A stretch of 64,000 nucleotides of DNA from Scytonema sp. UIC 10036 (GTDB taxonomy: Bacteria > Cyanobacteriota > Cyanobacteriia > Cyanobacteriales > Nostocaceae), in assembly GCF_009725235.1 (NCBI RefSeq), contig NZ_WJFC01000013.1, positions 1-64,000 of the forward strand, written 5' to 3'. The notes under the pieces were generated by a model. The model had not been told where the DNA came from. It saw only the letters and a program-made list of their open reading frames with translations, and did not search any database. A program made the position numbers and the translations under genes. Shown here piece by piece: positions 37,563 to 46,771 of this stretch. The stretch's first letter is position 1; every line of letters begins with the position of its first letter.

Positions 37563-37631
37563 ATTTTTTTACTTGGGTGGGCTGCTTGCTCACCTATATG
37601 TCATGACGAGAATTTAATCTTCTAATTAGTA

Positions 37632-38624
37632 ATGGCTAAATCCTCAGAACCAGCTAATAACAATCATCGAAACTTAATAGATGACAGTACAGACATTACA
37701 GCGACTAGCGGTCAAAACTTCTTAATTGATAAGGGGTTTACTTGGCTGGTTTATGTATTTGCTGCCCTGACAGTTGCTGTATTGTTTTGGATGAGTTGGA
37801 TAGTTTTTCAACAAGCTTTCCCAGCTATTCAAAAGTTTGGCTTGGGGTTCTTGTGGAGTCAGGAATGGGATACGGGCAATTTGCTTTTTGGTGCATTGCC
37901 TTATATTTACGGTACTGTCGTCAGCAGTGCGATCGCTATGTTAATAGCCGTACCTATTGGACTAGCGGTAGCCTTAGTCACGAGTGAAAACTTTATTCCT
38001 CCTTCAGCAAGAACAACCATAGCTTTTATTGTGGAGCTAATCGCTGCTATTCCCAGTGTCATCATTGGTTTGTGGGCTGTATATATATTTATTCCGGTGC
38101 TTATACCCCTACAAACCTGGTTTTCCACTACTTTTGCATGGCTACCACTGTTTAATACACCAGGACCGGCTGGATTCAACCTACTCACAGCAGGGATCAT
38201 CCTGGCAATTATGATTTTGCCTACAATGGCAGCTATTAGTCGTGATGTGTTGCTTGTGGTTCCAAAAGAATTACGAAGTGGATCGATGGCTTTGGGTTCT
38301 ACTCGTTGGGAAACCATTTTTCGAGTGATACTACCGGCTGGATTTTCTGGAATTGTGGGTGCAGCAATGCTTGCTTTAGGGAGAGCATTGGGGGAAACAA
38401 TGGCTGTGACTATGGTGATTGGGAACTCGGCTCAAATTAGTGCATCACTACTCGATCCGAGCTACACGATCCCCTCGGTACTAGCCAACGAGTTTGCTGA
38501 AGCGCAAGACCCACTACACCTTGGAGCTTTAACATATTTGGGCTTGATTTTGTTCGCCGTAACCTTAGCTGTCAATATTTGTGCTTTAGCAGTTGTACAG
38601 TTTGTTGGTGGCAAAAATAAGTAA
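37632..38624 (+). CDS. phosphate ABC transporter permease PstC
   Basis: The 330-residue protein has about six membrane segments. The permease coupling loop contains TRWETIFRVILPAGFSGI followed by LGRALGETMAVTMVIGN, the PstC signature. It forms the membrane channel with PstA. It follows pstS after an STRR hairpin. Confidence 0.95.
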   Translation: MAKSSEPANNNHRNLIDDSTDITATSGQNFLIDKGFTWLVYVFAALTVAVLFWMSWIVFQQAFPAIQKFGLGFLWSQEWDTGNLLFGALPYIYGTVVSSAIAMLIAVPIGLAVALVTSENFIPPSARTTIAFIVELIAAIPSVIIGLWAVYIFIPVLIPLQTWFSTTFAWLPLFNTPGPAGFNLLTAGIILAIMILPTMAAISRDVLLVVPKELRSGSMALGSTRWETIFRVILPAGFSGIVGAAMLALGRALGETMAVTMVIGNSAQISASLLDPSYTIPSVLANEFAEAQDPLHLGALTYLGLILFAVTLAVNICALAVVQFVGGKNK

Positions 38625-38853
38625 TACCATTTTGGAGTTTAGATTTTAGATTTTAGATTGAGTGTGCGTTGCTGAGTTGTAATCTTACTCAACTATCTGT
38701 CAGATTCTTTTTTTCAAACTGGTGTAAGAAACTTAGAACAAAATACTACGAATGCTACAAAAATCCTCCTATCAGTACTAGGCTCAGCAAAATATGTCTA
38801 AAGAGAGACATATAATGAGCCAAGGAGTTTGAAGATAAAAGGCGTAATGAGAT

Positions 38854-39732
38854 ATGACCGGTCATCAAGAGTCTGAAATAAATAAATCCGTGGCAGCAGA
38901 AATATATAGCCCTCTACCACCAATAAGGCTAGTATTTAACTATGGAATGACTGTAATAGCATTCTTACTCTCAGCTTTAGCTTTGATTCCTTTGGTGTCA
39001 CTGTTATGGGAAATTGTTGGGCGGGGTTTGAAAAGTCTAAAACCATCCATGTTTGTGACACCAGTCATTTACGATGGTTTTGGCAATGCAATTGTTGGGA
39101 CTCTAACTATGGTGTCAATAGCTGCCCTATTTAGTGTGCCTACCGGGATCATGACGGGTATATATCTGTCAGAAATAGGCAAAGGAACTCAAATTGGACG
39201 CGTTGTTCGCTTTGTGGCTTCCGTTCTCACAGGAGTTCCCTCTATTGTGGTGGGGATCTTTGCCTTTGGTGTCATTGTATTAGTGACGAAGCAATTTAGT
39301 GCGATCGCAGGTGGTTTTGCATTGGCAGTACTGATGCTGCCAGTGGTTGTACTAACCACAGAAGAGGCTTTAAAGCTTGTTCCCACCTCTATGCGTCTCG
39401 GCTCGGCTGCCTTGGGAGGAACTCGCTTCCAAACCATATTTCGTGTCGTTATAACTGCTGCACTCCCGGCTATTACTACAGGGGTTTTACTAGCTGTCGC
39501 CCGTGCTGCTGGTGAAACAGCTCCTTTAATTTTTACATCCTTGTTTAGTTTAGATTGGTCAACCGATCTAAATAGTCCAACAGCGTCACTATCAGTGTTA
39601 ATTTTTAATTTGTACAACGACCCTACACCAGAAAAAACAGCTCTAGTCTGGACAACTTCTCTGGTTTTAGTTGGGATGATTCTGATAATTAGCATTCTTT
39701 CTCGATTCTTTACGAGGAAGAGAAACGCTTAA
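38854..39732 (+). CDS. phosphate ABC transporter permease PstA
   Basis: The 292-residue protein has six membrane segments. The coupling loop is LGGTRFQTIFRVVITAALPA and the PstA signature ARAAGETAPLIFTSLFS follows. It pairs with PstC. A 229-bp gap separates it from pstC. Confidence 0.95.
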   Translation: MTGHQESEINKSVAAEIYSPLPPIRLVFNYGMTVIAFLLSALALIPLVSLLWEIVGRGLKSLKPSMFVTPVIYDGFGNAIVGTLTMVSIAALFSVPTGIMTGIYLSEIGKGTQIGRVVRFVASVLTGVPSIVVGIFAFGVIVLVTKQFSAIAGGFALAVLMLPVVVLTTEEALKLVPTSMRLGSAALGGTRFQTIFRVVITAALPAITTGVLLAVARAAGETAPLIFTSLFSLDWSTDLNSPTASLSVLIFNLYNDPTPEKTALVWTTSLVLVGMILIISILSRFFTRKRNA

Positions 39733-39782
39733 GCGAACTCCAAATGTGGTGTGTGTGATTTTTTGTGTAGTACCTAAACCGT

Positions 39783-40562
39783 ATGAATAAGTTAACCCCA
39801 GCCATTAAAGTTAGGAATCTCAGCTTCTACTACGGCACCTCCAAGGCATTGGAAGGGGTCTCAATGGATATCTATGAGAACCAAGTCACTGCAATCATTG
39901 GTCCAAGTGGTTGTGGTAAATCAACGTTTATTAAATGTCTTAACCGTATCAGCGAGTTAGAAGGACCTGTAAAAGTGGATGGTTCTGTAGAATTTTACAA
40001 TCAAAATATTTATGCTTCCCGTGTCAACTTAAACCGTCTGCGCCGCCAAATAGGTATGGTGTTTCAAAAACCAAACCTTTTCCCCATGAGCATTTACGAT
40101 AACGTGGTCTACGGTATCAAAATTGCAGGTTGGCGTCCAAGAGCAGAATTAGATGAAATTGTCGAATCAGCCCTTAGAGGAGCAGCCATTTGGGATGAGG
40201 TAAAAGATAAATTGCATAAATCCGCGTTGGGGCTTTCAGGGGGTCAGCAACAACGATTGTGTATTGCTCGTGCTTTAGCTGTAAAACCAAAAGTTTTGTT
40301 GATGGATGAGCCTTGTTCGGCACTCGATCCCATTGCCACAATGAAAATTGAGGAACTCATTCACAGTTTGCGCGACGAACTCACAATTGCGATCGTGACT
40401 CACAATATGCAACAAGCAGCGCGTGTTTCTGATTACACTGCTTTCTTCAGTACTGATGAAAGTCGAATTGGTCAAATGGTGGAATTTGGAGAAACGACTC
40501 AAATATTTAGTAATGCCCTTGATGCTCGAACCCGTGACTATACCTCCGGTCGTTTTGGTTAA
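39783..40562 (+). CDS. phosphate ABC transporter ATPase PstB
   Basis: The 259-residue ATPase has Walker [10 protein letters not shown] (40-48), the signature [15 protein letters not shown], Walker [14 protein letters not shown] and a switch histidine in IVTHNMQQ. It closes the pstSCAB operon. A second PstB, of different sequence, is encoded at 41748-42554 on the other strand. Confidence 0.95.
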   Translation: MNKLTPAIKVRNLSFYYGTSKALEGVSMDIYENQVTAIIGPSGCGKSTFIKCLNRISELEGPVKVDGSVEFYNQNIYASRVNLNRLRRQIGMVFQKPNLFPMSIYDNVVYGIKIAGWRPRAELDEIVESALRGAAIWDEVKDKLHKSALGLSGGQQQRLCIARALAVKPKVLLMDEPCSALDPIATMKIEELIHSLRDELTIAIVTHNMQQAARVSDYTAFFSTDESRIGQMVEFGETTQIFSNALDARTRDYTSGRFG

Positions 40563-40885
40563 GGTGCTTCTCTTTAAATAAAGATTGGTACAAATACCGT
40601 ACACGTAACAGGTCACTTTATACTTTGGCAAAGTGGCATGTTAACTCTACTTTAAAGTTTTTGGTCACAAACCTTAGCCTCAGTACAAATAATTTTTCTT
40701 CAGACCAAGTACATTTGTATTATACGGTCTTTTTTAGTGCCCACTTACTTAATTGACAATAACAAGTACTGAAAACCCATGATTTTTTTATAAGTTTATC
40801 TTAACCTAGAGCCATTTGACATTAGCTCTCACTTTTTTGAATTAAAATTTTTACAAAAGTATAAATTACTGAGGTGCTAAGTCGG

Positions 40886-41419
40886 ATGAGTCGCAAAGTC
40901 AGCAAAGTATTTCAGCAATCTGGGGTGATTCCCTATAGAGTAAAAAATGGAAACATTGAAGTTTTGTTGATTACGAGCCGCAACAGTCAAAATTGGGGAA
41001 TTCCTAAAGGTGGTGTTGCAAATGGAATGAGTCCAGCCGCTTCAGCCGCAAAAGAGGCATGGGAAGAAGCTGGGGTTGTAGGGCAAGTAGATACTCATAA
41101 ACTTAACACTTACAAATATCGTAAAAAAGGCAAGACATACAAGGTTCAGGTGTTTTTGTTACCAGTCGAGACAGTATTAGAAGATTATCCAGAAGTAGGT
41201 CAAAGACAGAGGCAGTGGATAGATGTAACCCAAGCTGTTAAGCGGGTTAAGAAAGGTTCAGTCAAACGGATTCTTAAAGGTTTTCTCCAAACACAATCAA
41301 CTTCTTTTGTGCATCTTAAAGCTAGCTCGATTCTAAAAACCTCAATTAGGTATTTTGATAAAAATGAAGTTAAACTCAGCAAATCAATCATTCACTTGAC
41401 TGAGTTTAAATCTACTTAA
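40886..41419 (+). CDS. Nudix hydrolase (DIPP-like)
   Basis: The 177-residue protein has a Nudix box with unusual residues: G-x5-M-x7-KEAWEEAGV in place of G-x5-E-x7-REUXEEXGU. The metal-binding EE pair is intact. The context VIPYRVKNG and IPKGGVANGM resembles the diphosphoinositol or dinucleoside polyphosphate hydrolases. It may act on polyphosphorylated molecules, which suits the phosphate island. The ATG at 40886 is chosen because GAGGTG lies about 9 bp upstream; a GTG lies four codons earlier. Confidence 0.85.
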   Translation: MSRKVSKVFQQSGVIPYRVKNGNIEVLLITSRNSQNWGIPKGGVANGMSPAASAAKEAWEEAGVVGQVDTHKLNTYKYRKKGKTYKVQVFLLPVETVLEDYPEVGQRQRQWIDVTQAVKRVKKGSVKRILKGFLQTQSTSFVHLKASSILKTSIRYFDKNEVKLSKSIIHLTEFKST

Positions 41420-41701
41420 TCGTTGACTTCAATCTTCAGAAAACCATAGCAATGGCTAACACTAAAGTTGATTGCACTCATCTAGCAGAGTATTGAGTTC
41501 GGCAGCAACTTTCCAGGGATTTCGACCTTTGAAAGGGGCAGCGATGACTGCTTCATCAAGATTTTTTCCAGTTTTTTTGCTGGCGGCGATCGCTGAAGAG
41601 TTCGAGAATCCTCGTCCAGCCACAAGCCAAGCCGCTAAAACGTGCCCGGTGTGCCCAACTCCACCGGAGCAACAGGTTCTTGCGTACACAACGTGCGATG
41701 A

Positions 41702-41731
41702 AAGAAACACGGGCGTGAAACCGTGTTTCTT
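41702..41731 (-). terminator. 11-bp stem-loop downstream of second pstB
   Basis: AAGAAACACGG (41702-41712) pairs perfectly with CCGTGTTTCTT (41721-41731) around an 8-nt loop. It starts 17 bp past the stop of the minus-strand pstB. The transcript continues UCAUCG, a weak U-run. It separates the two convergent pst operons. The segment 41432-41700 between it and the Nudix gene holds no gene I can support. Confidence 0.65.
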
Positions 41732-41747
41732 CAGAAGAGAGCCAATT

Positions 41748-42554
41748 TCAACCAAACTTACCACTAACGTACTCTTTAGTATCTTTCTGTTTGGGATCTT
41801 GGAAAATGGCTTCTGTGCTGTCATACTCTACAAGGTAACCAGTACGATTGCCGTTGTCTGTTGTTTGAACGTTAAAAAAGGCAGTCATATCGGACACTCG
41901 TAAAGCTTGTTGCATATTGTGAGTCACAATAATGATTGTGTAATGCTGTTTGAGTTCGTGCAGCAAGTTTTCAACCCGTATGGTGGAGATGGGGTCAAGT
42001 GCGGAGCAAGGTTCATCCATGAGAATGACTTCTGGCTGCACTGCGAGGGCACGCGCAATACACAAGCGCTGTTGTTGTCCTCCAGACAAGGATAAGCCAC
42101 TTTGGCGTAGTTTATCTTTGACTTCATCCCACAAAGCCGCTTGTCGGAGCGATCGCTCTACCAATTCATCCATATTCCCTTTGAAGCCATTGAGCCTCGG
42201 ACCAAAGGCAATATTGTCATAAATTGACTTTGGAAATGGGTTTGGTCTTTGAAACACCATTCCAATTCTACGACGTACTAGAACAGGGTCGATGTGAGGT
42301 GCATACAAATTTTCCTTCTGGTAATAAACTTTTCCTTCAGTACGGAACCCCGCAATTGAGTCGTTGAGGCGGTTATAACATCGCAGCAAGGTACTTTTTC
42401 CACAACCAGAAGGACCAATGAAGGCAGTGACTCGATTTTGAGGAATCTCAAGCCAAATCTTACTTAACGCTAAAAATTTGCCGTAATAGACGTTGAGATC
42501 CTCTGTACGTAAAACAATTTTCGTTTGATTTTCAGTCTTTGTCTTAGTTGCCAT
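41748..42554 (-). CDS. phosphate ABC transporter ATPase PstB, second operon
   Basis: The 268-residue ATPase has Walker [10 protein letters not shown] (47-55), the signature [15 protein letters not shown] and Walker [14 protein letters not shown]. It has a longer, charged N-terminus than the first PstB. It ends the second pst operon, which is convergent to the first. Its genes retain intact motifs even though the operon's pstS is broken. Confidence 0.95.
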   Translation of the reverse strand: MATKTKTENQTKIVLRTEDLNVYYGKFLALSKIWLEIPQNRVTAFIGPSGCGKSTLLRCYNRLNDSIAGFRTEGKVYYQKENLYAPHIDPVLVRRRIGMVFQRPNPFPKSIYDNIAFGPRLNGFKGNMDELVERSLRQAALWDEVKDKLRQSGLSLSGGQQQRLCIARALAVQPEVILMDEPCSALDPISTIRVENLLHELKQHYTIIIVTHNMQQALRVSDMTAFFNVQTTDNGNRTGYLVEYDSTEAIFQDPKQKDTKEYVSGKFG

Positions 42555-42622
42555 AAATTTTAGAGATTTACATTATGTGTCGTTAAACTTTCCGTTGGTT
42601 CTACTGATTCTTTGTGTGTGAT

Positions 42623-43513
42623 TTATCTAAGTGCGCGACTCGTTGCCACGCGAGCGATGATGCTAGTCAGTAGAACCAAAAGCACCAAAATCAGAGACGC
42701 TGCCCAAGCAAGTGATTGCCAATTTTTAAAGGGAGAAATAGCGAAGTTATAAACCAACACAGCCAGAGAAGCTGTCGGTCCGAATACATCACGGGGCCAG
42801 TACTGAGAGAAGAGAGCCGTAAACAACAAAGGTGCAGTTTCTCCAGCCGCACGGGCGATCGCCAAAGTTGCACCCGTGACAATTGCTGGTAGTGCAGCTG
42901 GCACAACAACGAGTGCAACTGTCTGAAAGTTCGTGGCACCTAATCCCACAGCCGCAGTTCGTAAATCTTGTGACACCAATTGCAAAGCTTCATCAGCTGT
43001 TCGCACAATAATTGGCAACATCAAAATAGACAAAGCAAATCCCCCTGCCACCGCAGAGAATCCACCCATCCTAGCTACGACAATACCGTAAGCAAAAACA
43101 CCTGCAATGATTGAGGGGACTCCACTCAGAACGTTAGTCGCAAAGCGAATCCAACGCGATAGCTGACCAGAACTAAATTCAGTTAAATAGATGGCTGCCA
43201 AAACTCCAAAGGGAATGCTAATCAGACCACCGATTCCTACCATAAATAATGTTCCCACGATCGCATTCCCAATACCCCCTTTTTGGAGCAATGGTGGCGG
43301 TGGCAATTCGGTAAACAAGCTGGGTTTGAGACTGCTAGCGCCTTGAATGATGACGTAAGAAAGCACTGCTATCAAAGGTAAAAGCGCGAGAAAACTGCAG
43401 AGAAATGCGACAACTGTCATCACCGTGCTAAATAGAGTCCTCGAAGACATGGGAGAACGAGCTAGGCTGCCGATATAGCTGGCAGACGGCTTGTTTGGAA
43501 CAGGAGAATTCAT
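42623..43513 (-). CDS. phosphate ABC transporter permease PstA, second operon
   Basis: The 296-residue permease has six membrane segments. The coupling loop contains LGATNFQTVALVVVPAALPA, followed by ARAAGETAPLLFTALFSQYW. It lies 68 bp upstream of pstB and 19 bp downstream of pstC on the minus strand. Proline-rich PPPPLL in the first loop is distinctive. Confidence 0.95.
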   Translation of the reverse strand: MNSPVPNKPSASYIGSLARSPMSSRTLFSTVMTVVAFLCSFLALLPLIAVLSYVIIQGASSLKPSLFTELPPPPLLQKGGIGNAIVGTLFMVGIGGLISIPFGVLAAIYLTEFSSGQLSRWIRFATNVLSGVPSIIAGVFAYGIVVARMGGFSAVAGGFALSILMLPIIVRTADEALQLVSQDLRTAAVGLGATNFQTVALVVVPAALPAIVTGATLAIARAAGETAPLLFTALFSQYWPRDVFGPTASLAVLVYNFAISPFKNWQSLAWAASLILVLLVLLTSIIARVATSRALR

Positions 43514-43532
43514 GAGTTATTCAAGTCAAATC

Positions 43533-44483
43533 CTATATTCGCTTTACTTGCACAACGATTAACTCTGCCAGAATGTTTACCAGCAGAGTCAAAACAAACA
43601 GAACTAATGCGGCATACATCAGAGCACTGACTTGCAAACCACTGGCTTCCGCAAATTGATTTGCCAACAGAGAAGAAATCGTATTGGCTGGTGCAAACAC
43701 AGAAACATTAATGACGTTTGCGTTGCCAATGAGCATCGTGACAGCCATTGTTTCTCCCATCGCCCGACCCAGCCCCAGCATCACAGCACTCACAATGCCT
43801 GAAAAAGCCGCCGGAAGCAGAACTTTGAAAATCGTTTCCCACCGGGTGGCACCTAGTCCCATAGCAGCTTGGCGCAAACTAGAGGGCACAGAGATCAGTG
43901 CATCGCGGGAGATAGCTGTAATGATTGGCAAAGTCATAATTGCCAAGATGACACCTGCACTTAACATCCCAGGGCCTGTGGGAGGAGTGCTAAAAATAGG
44001 TACAAAACCCAAGTTAGCGTTCGCCCATTTTCCAAATCCTGATAACAGAGGAACTAAAACGAAAACTCCCCAGATTCCATAGACAACACTAGGAATCGCT
44101 GCCAGTAGTTCTACTAGGAAAACTAGTATCAGTCTAACTGAGGATGGCAGCAAATTTTCGCTCAGTAACACCGCCGTGCCAACGCCGATGGGTACGGCTA
44201 TGAGCAAACCAATCAAAGCGCTGACCAAAGTGCCGTAAATTTGCGGTAGCACTCCATACTCACTCCTAACTGGGTTCCAAGCGCTTGTAACCAAAAAGCT
44301 AGCTCCAAACTTTTGGAGTGCGGGTATCGCCTCAATGGCAACCTGTATGGCGATCCACAGCAAAATAACTGCAACTGCTAGTGCAAACATCCGAGTCAGC
44401 CAAATAAAACCTCCATCCAAAGACTTTTCCACGTGAAAGCGAGGTTTAATTTGAGATTGAAGATTGTCGATTTGTGTATTCAT
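43533..44483 (-). CDS. phosphate ABC transporter permease PstC, second operon
   Basis: The 316-residue permease has the PstC coupling loop LGATRWETIFKVLLPAAFSG followed by LGRAMGETMAVTMLIGN. The ATG at 44483 is chosen because AAGGGTGA lies about 10 bp upstream; the longer frame starts at a GTG overlapping that site. It is intact. It follows the deleted pstS after 282 bp in which no gene was seen. Confidence 0.95.
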   Translation of the reverse strand: MNTQIDNLQSQIKPRFHVEKSLDGGFIWLTRMFALAVAVILLWIAIQVAIEAIPALQKFGASFLVTSAWNPVRSEYGVLPQIYGTLVSALIGLLIAVPIGVGTAVLLSENLLPSSVRLILVFLVELLAAIPSVVYGIWGVFVLVPLLSGFGKWANANLGFVPIFSTPPTGPGMLSAGVILAIMTLPIITAISRDALISVPSSLRQAAMGLGATRWETIFKVLLPAAFSGIVSAVMLGLGRAMGETMAVTMLIGNANVINVSVFAPANTISSLLANQFAEASGLQVSALMYAALVLFVLTLLVNILAELIVVQVKRI

Positions 44484-44765
44484 GAATGACTTCACCCTTG
44501 AGCTGGGAAAAAACTTGGGAGTAAACTACATATGTCAATTTTCTTCAGAAGGACTGCCTGAACTTCAGCAAGTCCCGAGCTCGATCCCTCCCTTCAAAGC
44601 GCTTGATTTATCTGGACGCTGTTTTAGTTTGGGCTACACTTGTGCTCAAAATTCCGATTCTTTCTCTATAAATGAATTCAGGGACTTATAGCAATTAATT
44701 CTCTTGCACTGCTGAACTTTTGAACTACTTTTCGGTCAATCTTAACTTTTTACTTTTACTGAGTG

Positions 44766-45134
44766 CTATTTGCTAGCACTGGCAACAGAATGATTGACAT
44801 CTATAGCAATTTTATAATCAGGGCTGATGGCATCGGCAGCAGCAGCAACTTTTTTAAGTACGCTTTCAGGTAGAGAAACATAAGCTTGGAACCAAGACTG
44901 ATATAATGGTGAGGGGAAAGAGGCACCAGCACCAGTTAATGATATATTGCGTATGTTTTTTCCAGAGGCAGTAGCAGTGGTTTCTTTAGTAGAACCAGAA
45001 GGGGAATCGCTAGGAGTCAGACCGTTTTGTGCTTCCTCTCTACCGCTGCATGCAGCTAAGCTCATTGTTAGTGCTACAACTGAAAATGCTTTTGTAAATC
45101 TAAAATTATTTATTACAGGATAACGAAAAAGCAT
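44766..45134 (-). pseudogene. pstS with a large in-frame internal deletion
   Basis: The 122-residue product joins a PstS N-terminus to a PstS C-terminus. It has a lipoprotein signal with lipobox SLAACS, a linker and the pocket start SLTGAGASFPSPLYQSWF. At AYVSLPESV it switches directly into the C-terminal tail (SLPESVLKKVAAAADAIS). About 230-250 residues holding the rest of the phosphate pocket are gone, yet the frame is kept. It cannot bind phosphate in the normal way. It is first in the second pst operon, so PstC2-PstA2-PstB2 must use another PstS or be idle. Confidence 0.85.
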
Positions 45135-45455
45135 GGACGTGTAATATTAGGGATTTTCACACTGCGCTTGTTACTTACACACGCATAGTAAGGAACAGGT
45201 GACAGCGATTTTCTGGTAGATGCACTACGCAGCAGGAAGTTAGACACTACAGTTGTACAGCAGCATATGTCTAAACAAATGAAAACTACTGTAAGTAGTG
45301 GGACTTATTTAAAAATTTGGCGGAAAATAGAGTCCTTTTTCAATAGGTTTAGGCGGCGCAATAAATCAGCCAGACCAAAAGCTATCTCAGTCACTGTTTC
45401 AATATAGAATGAAAACGCAGTTTTTCAGCAGTTTTTGCTGGATTCTAAAGATATA

Positions 45456-45672
45456 ATGCCTACAATTTTGTCATCTTTGCTAGAAGCATTGGCTCCAAGA
45501 CGCAAAAAAAGCTCGGCGTCTTGGCGTGAGGCTAAAAAATCATTCATACGCACGCTTCAGTAACGCTAAAGAAAAACTGAGTAAGGATAGCCAAGCTGTT
45601 TCAGACATTGCATATTTTCAGTTGGACACTGTCAAGTTAGTACAAGAAATGACCGAATTTTTAGTAGTCTAA
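45456..45672 (+). pseudogene. small frameshifted ORF of unknown family
   Basis: The frame from ATG 45456 encodes MPTILSSLLEALAPRRKKSS and stops after 35 codons. The +1 frame stays open across that stop and reads KEKLSKDSQAVSDIAYFQLD before ending at TAA 45670-45672. Joined by one frameshift they would give a basic protein of about 70 residues. I do not recognise it. No Shine-Dalgarno is seen. The flanking sequence 45135-45455 and 45702-46101 is without a supported gene. Confidence 0.25.
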
Positions 45673-45701
45673 GATTAAGTTTAGATTAAGAAGAGATTAA
45701 A
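45672..45701 (-). promoter_or_regulatory. Pho box facing the second pst operon
   Basis: On the plus strand AGATTAAG, AGATTAAG and AGATTAAA start at 45672, 45683 and 45694, an exact 11-bp period. Read on the minus strand they are TTTAATCT, CTTAATCT and CTTAATCT with 3-bp spacers, an excellent match to the cyanobacterial Pho box. It lies about 540 bp upstream of the deleted pstS, an unusually long distance. Confidence 0.8.
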
Positions 45702-46101
45702 ATCAACGATTTAGTTCTCAATGAAAATCTGCCGAAAAACAAATGCTGTTAACAAATAAGTTACATTTATACTATATAAAAGTTACAAAGGCTCGGACTT
45801 ATTCGGAACAAAAAACAAGATTTGAAGAATTTTCTCGCATTTCACCAAACGATCTCCATACGCGATTGAAACTAGAGCGCTGATACAGTAGTCAAAAAGA
45901 GGGCAAAAAACCCGTAGCTACGCTCACGGGAGTTCAGTAGGGGTCTTATCGCCTTAAAATCCACAAAAGTGCATTGGCAATTGAAGTGAGTTTTAAGCTG
46001 GCTCTAGTCGTATTCTTCAGTCAACTTTTCTAACAAAGCGATCGCCAAACTAGTACAATATAGAGTCGTGAGAGGTTATTTTCTGGGTGTGAACCGTTCT
46101 T

Positions 46102-46251
46102 TTAGTGAAAAATCGTTCTAGTCATTTTCAGACTAATAGCTTCAATCGCCTCCTCCAAACCCTCAATATTTCTCAAGGTGCTCATTCCTCTTTCATTAGC
46201 ACAATGTGTAATCATTTTTTCTACAGTAACCTCTTCTTTAAAGGTTGACAT
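46102..46251 (-). CDS. possible small hypothetical protein
   Basis: A 49-codon frame from ATG to TAA encodes MSTFKEEVTVEKMITHCANE and a helical continuation ending MTRTIFH. The helix-like composition is plausible for a real peptide, but there is no Shine-Dalgarno and no recognisable family. It may be a gene remnant or chance. Confidence 0.25.
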   Translation of the reverse strand: MSTFKEEVTVEKMITHCANERGMSTLRNIEGLEEAIEAISLKMTRTIFH

Positions 46252-46399
46252 AGGTAATTTCAACAGACTGTAGGAAGATTGAGGATTTTGTTTAAGTGCT
46301 TGTTATTTGACAATTGGGTTAAATTTTCCTAAATTTTTAAGTATTTTTCCATAGAAAATGATTCTCTCACTGCATACTCATTTAGAAAAAATACTGAAT

Positions 46400-46429
46400 C
46401 TTAATCAAAACATTTATTGTTCTTAACCT
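46400..46429 (+). promoter_or_regulatory. Pho box upstream of the GDPD-phytase gene
   Basis: CTTAATCA (46400) and CTTAACCT (46422) are two strong Pho units exactly 22 bp apart. Between them at the expected 11-bp position is the weak unit CATTTATT (46411). It is oriented toward the gene at 46772, 343 bp downstream. It predicts induction by phosphate starvation. Confidence 0.6.
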
Positions 46430-46771
46430 ACAGGCGTTTGGATGGAAATGTATAGAAAGCTTAACTCAGACTTCCGTGCATTTTATTAGGTTAAATGCAC
46501 GAAATGTATCCTTAGAGACTTTCTACGGAAACCGCTGGCTCGACCTTCACGATCTAATTTTAATTCTTATAAAGAAATTAGAGGGTTCAAAAGAGCCTAA
46601 AGCATGAAGGAATAAAGATGAAGCAAGAAGCAGTATCAAGTCTAAAAAATGAAATACTTTATCCTTCAAACTTCATCCTTTATCGTTCAAAAAAGCCATT
46701 GTCCTTTGCTATGGATAAGCGGAACATCCATAGCTCAGGACATTGTGTGTCTATCAAAATAGGAAAAAATT

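Noticed and set aside
39189..39695. 168-codon antisense frame within pstA
   Set aside because: It is the mirror of a high-scoring coding frame (pstA with permease motifs), a common artefact.
40790..40819. Possible Pho box before the Nudix gene
   Set aside because: Only CTTAACCT at 40801 fits. The units 11 bp on either side (TATAAGTT, GCCATTTG) do not match, so it is a single chance unit.
41598..41625. GAGTTCGAGAATCCTC resembling a tRNA T-arm
   Set aside because: No acceptor, D or anticodon arms can be built around it on either strand.
41462..41824. 120-codon minus-strand frame between the pst operons
   Set aside because: It overlaps the pstB 3' end and the terminator hairpin, has no Shine-Dalgarno and no family motif. 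Composition looks like chance.
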